Made by a program: the position numbers and the translations under genes. A stretch of DNA of 46,462 nt from positions 1 through 46,462 of the IMG/VR virus record IMGVR_UViG_3300044998_000299; one strand, 5' to 3'. Of the stretch, positions 7,019 through 19,000 are shown in pieces (within the stretch, counting starts at the first letter, position 1; every line of letters begins with the position of its first letter). Source of the stretch: a virus. The notes beneath the pieces were generated by a model, which was not told the origin of the DNA, made no database searches, and was given only the letters and a program-made list of their open reading frames with translations.

Positions 7019-10000
7019 CTTGGCGCCCCATGACGGCGATATACTTCCGGTTGAAGTCCAAGAATACCTTGCTTTCATCGCGCGCCGCAAGCGCCCCGAC
7101 CTTGGCGGGGTTCCACTCACCTCTGCGGGCCCGCTCTCGCTCCGCCTTGAGCCAGTCGTCGTACAGGCCCGCCAGAGCGGCGGTTTTGGGCGGAACCGGC
7201 TGCCCTGCCGCCTTATATGCCTTGAGATCGGCCTGCGCGTTCTTCACCTCAGCCCCAAAGCGGTAGTAGCGGTCCCGGTCCTGCCACTCGCCCACGGGGG
7301 AGGACAGGTTGCGCAGGAAAGGCACGTTGCGCCGCTCGATGCTCTCGAAATCGCCCTGCATTACCTTTACCACGATGTCCGCGCTGCGCCCCCAGAAGGC
7401 GCCCGCACTGCCCACAACGAAGCTGGCAAGGTGATCCAGCGTCTCCGGGCTGATGTCCACGGCGCCGGATTCGCGGAAGTCTCCCCCGGTCAGGCTGTTC
7501 AGGGTTTGCGCCACCCACTTCGACACCTCCGTTGCGCTTCGGAAGTGCACAAAGGCATCGGGCTCGGTCTGGTTGCCGTAGTTCTGCGGATAGATCGGAA
7601 CGCCCCGCCAGTCCTTGTTTTCGGCCATCTCGACCAGAGGGTCGGCGATGAACGGCGACACCATCTGCGCCGGGGTCGCCGCGCTTATCGGGCTAAAGGC
7701 ACCAAAAATTGCGGCGACAACATCGGCGAACGCTTTATCGGCAGGCTTCACGCCGCGCATGACCTTGCCTATCTGCTGCCCGGCATAGGGGAACACGTTG
7801 TAGCCATAGGGCATCGGGATCGCTGCCGGGTTGTCGCCGGTGCCCCACAACACGAGGTGGAGGTTTCGCTCGTTGCGCCAGTTCGGCACCTTGTCATACA
7901 GAAGTTCGCCGTTGTCATCCTCCTCGGAAAGCGATGCGTTGATCAGGTCCAGCACCGCACCGGCCGCGACGGCAGTCAGGGCCATCAGCGCAACCCTGCG
8001 GCTGGAAATGGCCTTGAGCGTGCGCGCCGTGCCCTGGATCGCCGCATTGAAGAACGGGTAGAGCGCGTTCATCGTGCTGCCGACCTCGCCGCGCCGGTTG
8101 AAGTTGACCGTCAGCTCTTTGGCCAGAAACGCAGCCTTTTCGACATCCCACCCTGCGCGACGGGCCTCGACAAAGGCGGCCAGACGGATCGCGTTGTCAA
8201 CGGCAAGGTTGGTCCGTTCGATGAAGGCCAGCGCAGCATTGTCACGAAACGAGAAGAAGGCCGATGGCGTCGTCATCACCTTGAGGGCGCGCACTGCCTT
8301 GTTGCCTCGCGCCAGCCTGATGCGCCTGTCCAGATCTTCGCGGCTCGCCTCGGGGTTTTCCATGGTCCAGAACCAGACCTGTGCGCCCGCCTGCTGGAAT
8401 TCGTTGTAGTAGCGCGACCACTCGGTATCGAACCTGTAGGTGCTGCCCCGCATGGCGCCCATGAAAGCCTTGCGCCAGTTCTTCGCCATGGCTTTCGCGA
8501 TGCGCGCCTTGTCGGCCTCGCCGAATGCCTGGATGTTGAACTGCGCGGTCTGGAAGTCGCGGAAGGCGTTGGTGATCATGAATTCCGGCGACAGCATGGT
8601 GCGCGTCATCGAAAAAAATCGCGAGAGCACGGACAGCACACGCACGACGCCCGACATCTGGTCTGCGCCCAGCGTGCCCGCCGCCTTGGCAATGCGCTCA
8701 TCCATGAACAGGATGCGGTGCTCTTCGCCGCCGATCTTCACGGCCATTTCGTTCGGCTCCATGACCATGGACACGGGGTCCTCAACCCGCGTTTCCACCA
8801 GCCCGGTGGACCGATTGAAATACCGCTTCTGCTTCGGCTTCTTTACCTCCCACAGCGCCTTGGACGGATGGTTCTTGGCCAACTCGTAGAGCGCCTGCGC
8901 GACCCGGTTCTTTTCCGCCCGGATCGCCACCTCCTGCGCCATGGAGATTGCGGATTGCAACGGGTTGAACGCCTCGGACCGGCGGCCGAGCGCGCGGCGC
9001 GTCTCCTGCCCGCGGACCGAGAAACGCCGCCCCAGGCGCACCCCGCCGAGGTCCATCAGGGCCTCGAAATGGTCGGTTTCCTCGAACCCCTTGAGCGGGA
9101 CATAGTGCCGGTATTGCTTGCGCCACAGGGTGGCCTGACTGTTGCTGATCAGCCCGGCATTCTCGCGCAGCGCGATCGACCATTCCCGCATCTCATCAAC
9201 CTTGCGGCCGATTTCGGCATAAGCCGCGGCATCCGGCGAGGCTGCAACCTGCGCAAGGATGGCTTGAGCGTCCGCGTTCAGCATCCCCGACCCGCCGTCA
9301 GGCATCTGCGGGTTGATCGAGGCGATGTAGGCGTTTCTCTCGATCGCGTGGCGGGCATAGAGGTATTCGCCGACCGTCTCCGATGTCATGCGGCCCTTGC
9401 TGGCCGCGATGATCTGGATGATCGGCTTGGTGAACCGCTCGTCGATGTCCAGAAGGTGCCGCCCGACCTTGCCCGAAAAGGTCGTCTCGGCCACATAGGC
9501 GTCTTGCTCCTTGGGCAGGGGCCGTCCGGTCTGCCGCATGACGGCTTCCTGCGCGCGCAGCACGGGAAGGAACCTGTCCTGTATGGTGAACCGCACCCGG
9601 TCCACGGCATCAGATGCCGCGCCCGGCAGATCGCGAAGCCGCTGCCAGATTGGAACGCCTGCCGCGGTCAGGGTTTCCCAGATGCGGCGGTCGGGAATGA
9701 ACGGGGTGGGTCCCATGGCGCTGTTGCGGTGCGCGCGGCCCTGCGGTGTCAGAGGCCGCACCGCGAGGGGCGGGCGCTGGAACATCATCCGGTCGCCGAA
9801 CAGGTTGCCTTGCCTCTCGGGCGCGGCCTTGCGGCGCTGTTCCGCCATCCCGGCCCGCGCGCCCGTGTTCCCGGCCCGACGCGCGCTGATTTCGCCCGCC
9901 AGCACCCGGCCGAAAATGTCCTCGGGGGTCTGGTAGCCGGCGCCCTGCAACACGTTGCGTAGCGCCCGCAGGACGCGGGCAATCTTGTTGAACGCCCGCA

Positions 10001-13000
10001 CAAGGATCGATCCCTTGGGCGACTCCTTCGCCGCCAGCGCCTCGCTGAACTCCTCCGCTATCGCTTCCTCGATCCGCTCGGCCTCGGTCAGGTCGGGATA
10101 CCGCTTGGCGATGTCGTGCTTGGCAAGCCACTTCCTTTCTGCGGCCAGCGTGAGCGCCTTCCATTCCTCCGGGGTGAACAGGTTCATCGCCCGCAGCGCG
10201 TGGATGACCTCATGGTGCAGGGTTTTCATCGGGTCCAGGCTGGCACCGATCAGGATCTCCATCTCCCCGTCGCCGGTGATGGCAAACGCCCCCTGCCAGC
10301 CCGGATCGCCTTCGCGCGCCGTCAGCCGCACACGTTTCAGGTCGAGCCGGTCCAGTTCGGCGCGCAGTTTGGGAAGCAGACTGCGGATTTCATCGGTCGC
10401 CGCAGCGGCCTCACGCACCATCTGCGCGCGCTGCTCCTTGGCGAGGATTTGGATGGCCGCCTCGTCATAGATGACGTAGTTGTACGAGCCCTCACCTGCG
10501 CTGCGGCTGGAACCGTCAAGGTAGCGGTGGCCGGGGATGCCGGCGGCACGCAGGGCCTCGGATGCATAGCGGCGGGCAACGGCCCTTGCCGCAGCCCGTT
10601 CCTGCGTGCTTCGCATGAACGCTGCATCGCCCATCGCATCGATGGTCAGTTGCTCGATCAGGTCTCGCCCGGTCGTCTTGTCCCACACGGATTCGTCAGG
10701 TGCGGCGTCCATCGATCGGATCGCTGCCTTTACCGCTTCCGGTTGCTTGGAAAGAGGGGCGTCCCAATCCAGAAGCCTGTCTTGGTCTGGAATATCAACC
10801 GTGTACACGCGGCCCGGATTTTTCTTGGTCACGCGCTCGGACAGCCAGTCGATCGCGGCGATGCGTGCCGCGCGCTCGGCCATATCGAATGTTATCCCGT
10901 CTTGTTCGGCGCGCTCGTAAGCCGTCACCTCAGCGTCCCGATAGGCGCGCAGGCGCTCTTGCACGTTATCCCCGGGCGCGGCCAAAATCCTGTCGCGCAA
11001 GTCGCCGATCAATCGGCGCAGCGAATACGGAAACAGTGGAGCCCCGCCTCTCCAGGCCTCGGCAGAAACTTCGACGGGCTTTGATGGCGTCTTGTCGGCA
11101 AGATATTCGTTTGTCCGCGCATTGGTTTCTACGGATAGCGGCTCATAGAGGAAGGACGGAATGTCCTCACCGTCGATCTGCAGGGAAGGCCGGGACAGCC
11201 TGTCGCGATACCATTCCGAAACCGAGCGCTTGCCCGCGAAATAGAGCCCCCAGCCATAGGTTTGCGCGCCTTCGCCGGTGCCGATGGCCGCCAGGCTGAA
11301 CCGATCGAAGTCGTGCGGCGTGCCGTGATAGGCGGTTTCCTCCATCCCCGCCACAGTCGGCTTGGTGATGTCGGCGATGAACGCCTGCCGTGCGGCCTCG
11401 CTCTTGAACTGAAAGCCGGGTTTTGCGCCGTTGCCGCTAAAGGACGAATACCAGCCGCCATGCTGCTTCGCGACCGCCAGAACGGCGTTATAGACATCGC
11501 GCTCCACCCGTTTCGTGAAGGCCGCGACGAAAAGCGGTTGGCCGGTTTTGCCGTGCGTAGCCTTTTCCAGCCTGAATTGGACATAGCCGCCCACAGGCGG
11601 GCCGGGCCGCTGGACGGGTGCAGGCGTGCTCGCGTCCTGCCCCTCGGCCTCCAATTCCTCGATTACATCCTGTTTCGGGTCTGGGCGGCGGGGCACGTCA
11701 TAGCGTTCCAGCCGGTCGAAGAAGTCGGTGATCGTGCTGGCGCCCGTGAAGTCGATCCGCTTCGTGCCGCCGTGACGGCTGCCGAACATGGCCCGTTCGC
11801 TGGCGTCAGGGATCTTGTCCAGGATCACCACGCGCGACATTATGCCCGTTCCCGCGCGCTCGAAGGTCACGGCCGGCAGGCTGATGTCTGCCGTCCAGTT
11901 GAAGTCCTTGGCGTCGTCGCTGTTCCACCAGGCATCAAACCGCTTGTCTGCACTGTTGCCAGACGGGATCAACGCTACAAGGCGTCCACCGGGGCGCAGA
12001 TGCTTGGCCGCCTTGGCAAGGTGATCCATGGCCGTCTTGCCGCCTGACCCGAAGGGCGGGTTCATCACGACCACATGGTACTTGTTGCTGATATGGTGCT
12101 GCTCGAAGGTGGTGGCCGCAAGGTTCGCCCGCGGCGCGCGCAGAAGCGCCGTGCTGCCCAGATCGTCGGACGGCTCAACGATCGTCACAGCCGCGTCGTC
12201 TGGCATGAACCGGGCAATGGCGCCGTCGCCCGCCGAAGGTTCCAGCACGCGCTCGTTTGCGCGGATGCCAGCCCATTCCACCATTTTCAGGCCAAGCGGT
12301 TCCGGGGTAGGGTAGAAATCCAGACCCTCGCGCTGATCGCGGCGCCCGAGCATCTTGGCTCGGGCGAAGTAATAGCTGATGGCTTTCTGCCAGGGTGTCG
12401 TTACGTTTCTGGCCCGGTCCTTGTCCTTGCCGCCCTTTCCATCTGCGTCCGAAGGATCGAACGCCTCTGCGTCCATGTAAGCATCCACGAATGCGTCGGT
12501 GATTGCTCTGGCCTCGTTGCCAAGCGCCAGGTTCTCGACGGTGCCAGACCGTTCCGCGATGCGCTGCGCGAAGGCGATGCGCTCCCATGTGGTGCCGATG
12601 GTGTAGTAGCGGAACGCGGCGTTGGTCTTGGTTCCGACACGCAGAATCCGGCCTTCTTGCTGCAACGTCGTCGTCGGCTTCGTCGGCATGCCAAGGTTGA
12701 TCATCACGCGCGGGTGGGTGCCTGTCACATCGTGCATGGACACGCCGGCACCGCCTGCGTCTGCCTGCACGATCAGCACATCCAAGCCGCTGTTGTCCGT
12801 GTTGAACGCGGCAAGCTGTGCATCACGGTCTTTCTTGGTCAGCCCGGAGAACACGCCGGCGCGTTCGCCGAACGCCGCTTTCAGGCCCACCGCAGCGGCG
12901 GGGTATCCCGTGAAGTCCAGTTTGTCCCAGCCGGGGTTCTTTTCGCTCAGATCAGCGAGGGCTTTCAGCGCGTTGTCGTCACCCAGAAGGCTCAGATCGC

Positions 13001-16000
13001 GAAGTGGTGCGAAGGGGTTGAACCCGCCGCCCTTGTTGAAGTCGTGAAACACAACGACCTTGCGGCCCATCGCCAGATGCTTCTGGATGTCGGAAACCGC
13101 AGCCTTGGCCTTTATCGCCTCAAGCAATTGCATCCGGGCCAGATAGCCGAATTTCGACCGCATCAGGCTGTTCAGGGTGCGATAGCCGTCCTTCAAAACA
13201 GGGTCGGCGCTGTTTTTGCCCTCGCTCAGGGTTTTCAGGATCGCGTCGATTTCCGTGCCGATAGCATCGGCCACGATCACAAAGCGACGGTCATAGTCCA
13301 CATCGACCTGCAGGGACCGTCCCGACAGAACGCCCTCACGTTTCAGCTTCTCGTGGAATTCGCGCTCGAACACGGCCGAATCGACGGCATGTTCCGGCTT
13401 GGTCAGCTTGTGATACCGAATCCGGTAGCCGAAGTTCTGCACCATGAAGATGGTGCGGCCGTCCTGATTGCTGAGCCCCACCCTCCCGTCATCGGGATAC
13501 TTGAACAGATAGCCCTCGGCATAGTCGATGCTCTTGTCGTAGGCAAAGGGAGTGGCAGACAGGAACAGCACCTTGCTGCGGGGCTTCTGCGCCCAAGCCT
13601 GAATTTCGCGGTCCTCGCGTTCCTTGAGGCGGCGATAGAAGGCGGTTTTCTGGTCGCCGTCCTTCATGCTCTCGTACTTCGCCCAATCCTCGCTGTGGAT
13701 CATGCGAGACTTGCGCCAAAGATCCTCGGGGCGGTGGGTGATCGCGCGCAGGGTGTGCAGCGTCGAGGTGGGCTCGCCGTCCTTGTTCGAGGACAGCTTA
13801 TGCGCTTCGTCCACCACGACCATATCCCACTCGCGGGACGCCAGCGCATTGTTTGCGCCCGCATTCTCGGGCGTCGTGTAAACCACCCCTTCGCCGGCGT
13901 CCGTGGTGTTGGCCAGCCTGGATGACGGCACACCCAAAGCGTCGAGGGTGCGCGCCCAACTGCCATGCGTGGCGTCAGGCGCGATGATCAGGATGTTCTT
14001 CTTGCCCTGCTGATAGAACCGCTTGATCAGACCGCCGCCGCTGTAGGTCTTCCCGGTGCCCGTGCCGTTGGTCAGCATGAAGCCGTGACCATCGGGCTTG
14101 GCGAACCGGGTTTCGATCTTGAACACATCGTCGCGCTGTTCCGGCAGGAGCTCAGGAACGGTCGCGTCGATGTTCGCCCGGTCGCCGGGAATGATGCGGG
14201 GCGCAGTCTTCGGCTTTGCCGGCGCCGCATGGTTTTCGATAAACCAGTCCACCGCCTGATCCACAGTGTCCAGGCCGTCAACAGATCGAGGCGAACCGTT
14301 CAGGATTACGAACCATTTCTTGCTGCGTATCGCTTGGTCGATGATGCCGCCTTTCGCCGGGTCGGGGTTGGTCAGCATCCCGTTCACGGCCGTCCAGCCG
14401 GGGACCAGAGCATTCAGCCGGTCTAGCGCGCTTTGCTCCGGTTCAAGCGTCGGGTTCATGTTGATCCGGCCCGCGCGCAGATCGGCGAGAAACGCGGTCA
14501 GATAAGGCGCCAGTTTCACCACCTCGGCCCGCGTCATGCCCGCGTCCCGCAGCGGCAGGATGATCGAGGCGAACAACTGGCGGTCGGTCGCCTGCTTGAT
14601 GTTCACCCCATCAAGCGCGTCGATGAAGATGGATTGCAGCGCCTCGGCCTTGCGCGGGTCGATCGGGTTGTCCGCGTCCTGGCGCATGATGTAGGGGCTG
14701 CTGGCGTCCCAAGTTCCGCGGTTGAAATCGGAATCCGTGCGGCGCCGCTCCGGGCCTGCCACAAAGTCCAGCGTATCCTCTTTCAGGATGGCCCGGATCG
14801 CAGCGAGTTGCTGCGCTGGAGTCAGCTTGGCGGGGGCACCAGAAGCATTGCCCGCAGAGTCCGCACCTCGTCCGGTGTCAGCGGATGATCCCCGACCGCC
14901 ACCGCCAGCGCGTCCTCCACGCTCTCCACGGGCGGAAGGCTGCCGATCGGCCCCGTCTTGTCCGTCAGCGCCCGGATTGCTTCCTGCTCCCACAGAAGCG
15001 GCATCGCCACCAGGTAGGCCGCCGCCAGCACCGGGCTGCCCGTCTCCTGCTTGACGCGCTCGATTTCCGCCGCGATTGCCGCGTCCAGTTCGTCCTGTGG
15101 CAGCGGGAACATCTGTTCCGCCCATGCGGTCCGAAGCAGCCCCGTCTCGGCTACCGCCTGCCAGATTGTTGCCGGCGCCTGATACATCGCTCTCACCCCC
15201 GAAAATGTCGTCCAGCGCGCCATCAAGCGCATCGTTGCCGGTCTTGGCCGGACCCTTCGCGGGCAGCGGCCCCTTCTGGATCAGGGCAGGGTCTTCACCT
15301 CGATGCCCCCGCTTTCCGTTGCCAATTCCAGCGCCCGCTCCATCTGCGCTAGTTCCGTTCTGACTGCCTGCGAATCCGGCATCTGCCGCAACTGCTTGAT
15401 CCTGCTGATAAGCGCGTATCGCGGCGACATCGAGTCCAAGCCGTCCAAGCCGATCATCGGGAATGGCCCCGGCGACTTCTTGGATGATGCTCTCAAGGTC
15501 TGCTTCGCCATCGGTGCCCTCCAAGGCTTTGGCGCGGATGTCGCCGGATACCGAAAGGATACCCAGCCGATCATACACAAGGTTGATGATTGCGTCGAAT
15601 GACCCGTTCAGACGGTCTCTTTTGGCTTCTTCGCGGGCAATACCCTCGGCGTCGTCGTAACGCACCGGGATCATGCGCGCTTGAAGAATACTCATCAGTT
15701 TGCGATTGGCGGCGTTATGCAGGCTGTCGAAGGCACTCGTGCCTGCGGGCGGGGCAGGCAGTACCAGATTGCCGGCCATCGGGCCGCGTTCGACCTCGTA
15801 ACGCATGCCATTGTGCGCCATGACCGCGAACCCTTGCCACTTGAGGCGCAAGAAAGACCGAATGTCGGCATGCGAGGCGCCGCGGCTGCTCGGGTGATTG
15901 TGCGTCAGGTAATGGACTTCACCAGCGATGGACATGCGCCAGATATAACTGGGGAAGCTAACGGCGTCGCGCTTGCCGGATGCGATGGCCACAGGGCGGC

Positions 16001-19000
16001 CCTGATCGTCAAGAAGGACGACAAATTCGATCTTGGTCGCCTTGCCGCGCTCCAAAACCCAGGCATCGGCAATCGCTTTCCGGGGGCCAAGGCCATCGGC
16101 GGCGGCCAGTTGGTCGGCCAATGCGCGCCCCTCGGGCGAACGCGACAGGTCAACGAACCCTTTGATTTCTACCGGGTCGGTGCCTCTGTACTTTTCGCGC
16201 AAGGTGTTGATGCGGTCGAGAAAGTCAGCGCCGGTTTCGCGCGGGGGCTTTGCGGGCTCGGGGGCGTTTGCCGCCTCCCCCTTCGGCGGTGCAAACAACT
16301 CCTGCTGCGAGTCGAACAATGGTCCTGCATCCCCGGTGTTCCCGCCCGGCTTGCGGATCTTCGACTGCTTGGCGCGCACTTCTGCCTCAGCCTCGGCGCG
16401 CACCCGATCAGGGCTCTTGCCGGTCTGCGGCACGTCGAACGGGTCGGCGGGAGGCGGCGCAGTCTGCCCGGTCATTGCCGCCAGAATGTCGGCTTGCGGA
16501 TCGCGCGGGGGCGAGGACGGGGCGCCGAAGAGATCGCCGTCTGCGGCGTCCTCGTTGCGGCCGGAGCCTACGGCTTTCGGTTCAGGTTCCGGCTGACGTT
16601 GCGGCTGAGACGAATGCCCTCCTCGATCGCCGCTCGGGCGTTCGCTGCCGCGCGCTCCCAGTTCACGTTCGACGGCATCGCGGAACTGCTGGGTTGCGCT
16701 GACGAGCGTTGCGCCGCCTTTGAGGGCGCGGGCTGCTGCTGTGAGGGCTTCACTGATCGCTCCCTTGGTATTGGCTTCGCGTTGCAGATAGTCGGCGATC
16801 ATGGAGGCCTTGTCCACGAAGGCGCGATTGCGTTCGCCATCGAGCCGGTTCCCGGCCGCTTCCAGCCGCTTGGCATTGACCAGCACGTTTTTGAAAGCGT
16901 TCTTTTCCTCGCGCGCCATCTTTATGGCGGCCTCGATGATCCTGGCTCGTTCCAGATAGAGGTTCTGGGTGTCGGCCTCGGGGCCGAAAAGACTGTCCTG
17001 TGTGTTGGTGACGGTATCCGCCGCTGCCTGCCTGGCCACCTGTTCCGCCTGGAAAGCCGTGATCGGGCGGTCCTTCTGCAGCCGGCTCAGAAGCGCGAGA
17101 ATGTTGGCCTGTGCCGCCTTGTCCGTTACGACACGTCCCACGATCCCGCCGTCGCGTTCGCTGGCCACACCGTTGACGACCATGCCGAACGCCTGATCGG
17201 ACAGGTTCTTCATGCCTGCAGCATCGCGCACAATGGAAGAATTCGGCGGCAGGTCCAGTTGCGCCGGGGTCTTGTCTGTGCTGCGCAGCACCTTTGCCGC
17301 ATCCAGCGCGGTGCCCGATCCTTCGGCGATGTTCTTGAGCGCGGCGGTCACGCGCGCTTCCTCGGGCGTCACACCGTCCACCTGCCGCAGGATCATGGCA
17401 AGCATCTGGATCGGCTTGCCCTCACGCGCCAGCCGCTTGGCCAGAGCCAGGCGCTGGTGCCCGTCAGCGATGACGCGGCGGCCATCGGCGTATTCATAGA
17501 CGATCACCGTACCTGCGCGCTCGGGCCGCCACTCGGTCACGCCGCGCAGCCGGTCGGTAACGCCCTCGGCATCCCCGCCCGCCTTGTATTGCATCACGCT
17601 CGGTTCGGTCTGGATGCGCTGCACGCCTGCAGCATCGATGAACTCGAAGTTGCTGGGCTGGTTCGGCACCGTGGCGGGCGGCACTCTGCCGCTTTGGGCC
17701 TCGACCGCATCGGCCTGCGGCGCCCGGCCTGCCGTCAGTGCCGCGTCCGTGTCGGCGGCGCTTCCTGCATAAGCATCAGCTTGAGCACTGCCGGCAACAG
17801 GGCGGAATCCTTGTCCACCGTCCCGCCCTTCCAGAGGAGGTTGCGCAGTTCCATCGCCGCCTGCGGCGTCACCTCCCCTGATCGTTCCAGCATTTGCAGC
17901 GCCAATCGCGCCGGAAGTCTGCGAGGGTTGCGCATCGGTCGCCTCCCGATCGGGGGCCAGCGGGAAAACCTGGCCTGTGGTCTTGTCCAGCACCACCTGA
18001 CCGCCCGTCGCCCGCCAGTCGCGGCCCTGACCTTCGGACTCGTCAAGCACCTCGAAGCGATCAGGATCGGCGTCCACCTCAGCGCGGGTCATCGGACGGC
18101 CCGCTTGGAACCGCGCGGGTTGTGCCGGCGGCTGCGTTGCGGGAGCGGGCTGGCCCGACATGGCCGCCCTGATCTGCGCCAGAGTGTCGGCGGGCTGCGG
18201 CGGCGCCGGAAGCGGAGCGGGCTGGCCAATAGGGCTGGATGGCGCGGCCTGCACGCGGGGTGCCGCAAGCACAGCGGGGTCTGGGGCAGGCGGCCGCATC
18301 GAAGCGGCGATCTGGTCGATCACGGGCGGCGGTGGCGCGGCGGGGGGTAGTGTTCCTGCACCCGCATAGGGCGCCGCATTGGGGTCTGCTGGTGTTCCGC
18401 GCCTGGCCCTGCGGTCGGCGACGGTTTGAGCCGCCCTGTCTGCAACAGTGGCAGTGCCGCCCATCAGCGCACCCATGACACCGCCGGCCGCAGCAGATTT
18501 CTGCATCTCCGCGACCGCTTCACCCCAAGTCATGTCCTCTTTGAGGTAGCCAAGATCGACCAACTGCTGCAAAGCAGAGGTAAGGGCTTCGGACGCTGCT
18601 TCGGTTGCGGCGCCGCCGGCGATCTTCGCCACCGCTCCGGTGCCGCGCTTCAGGATCACGGCCAGCGGAACGTACTGGGGAATGGCTTCCGCCAGCGCGT
18701 AAAGGTTTGCGGCAGTGACAGCTTTTTCGCTGTCGTATCCTTCGGCGCGTTTGTCCGCATAGGTCGAACCGCGTGAATACGCCCCGAGATAGGCCATCAT
18801 CGGGATCGGGTTGCGCCTCACAATGAACGCTGCAAGGCCGGGCGCCATGTCGCCGAAAGACGCGATGCCGGACACGAGCGCTTCGGGCAGACCCGGCGCG
18901 GGTTTCACGGGCGTCATGGATGCGTCGAGTTGGTCGATGCGATCTTGTGTTGCGCGAGCGATACGCCGCGCCGCCATGATCGCCGCCTGCTCTCGTTCGA

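Noticed and set aside
7020-9962. Long plus-strand ORF of 980 codons opposite the giant gene
   Set aside because: Composition is that of an antisense shadow in GC-rich DNA and it shows no motifs, while the minus strand has clear domains.
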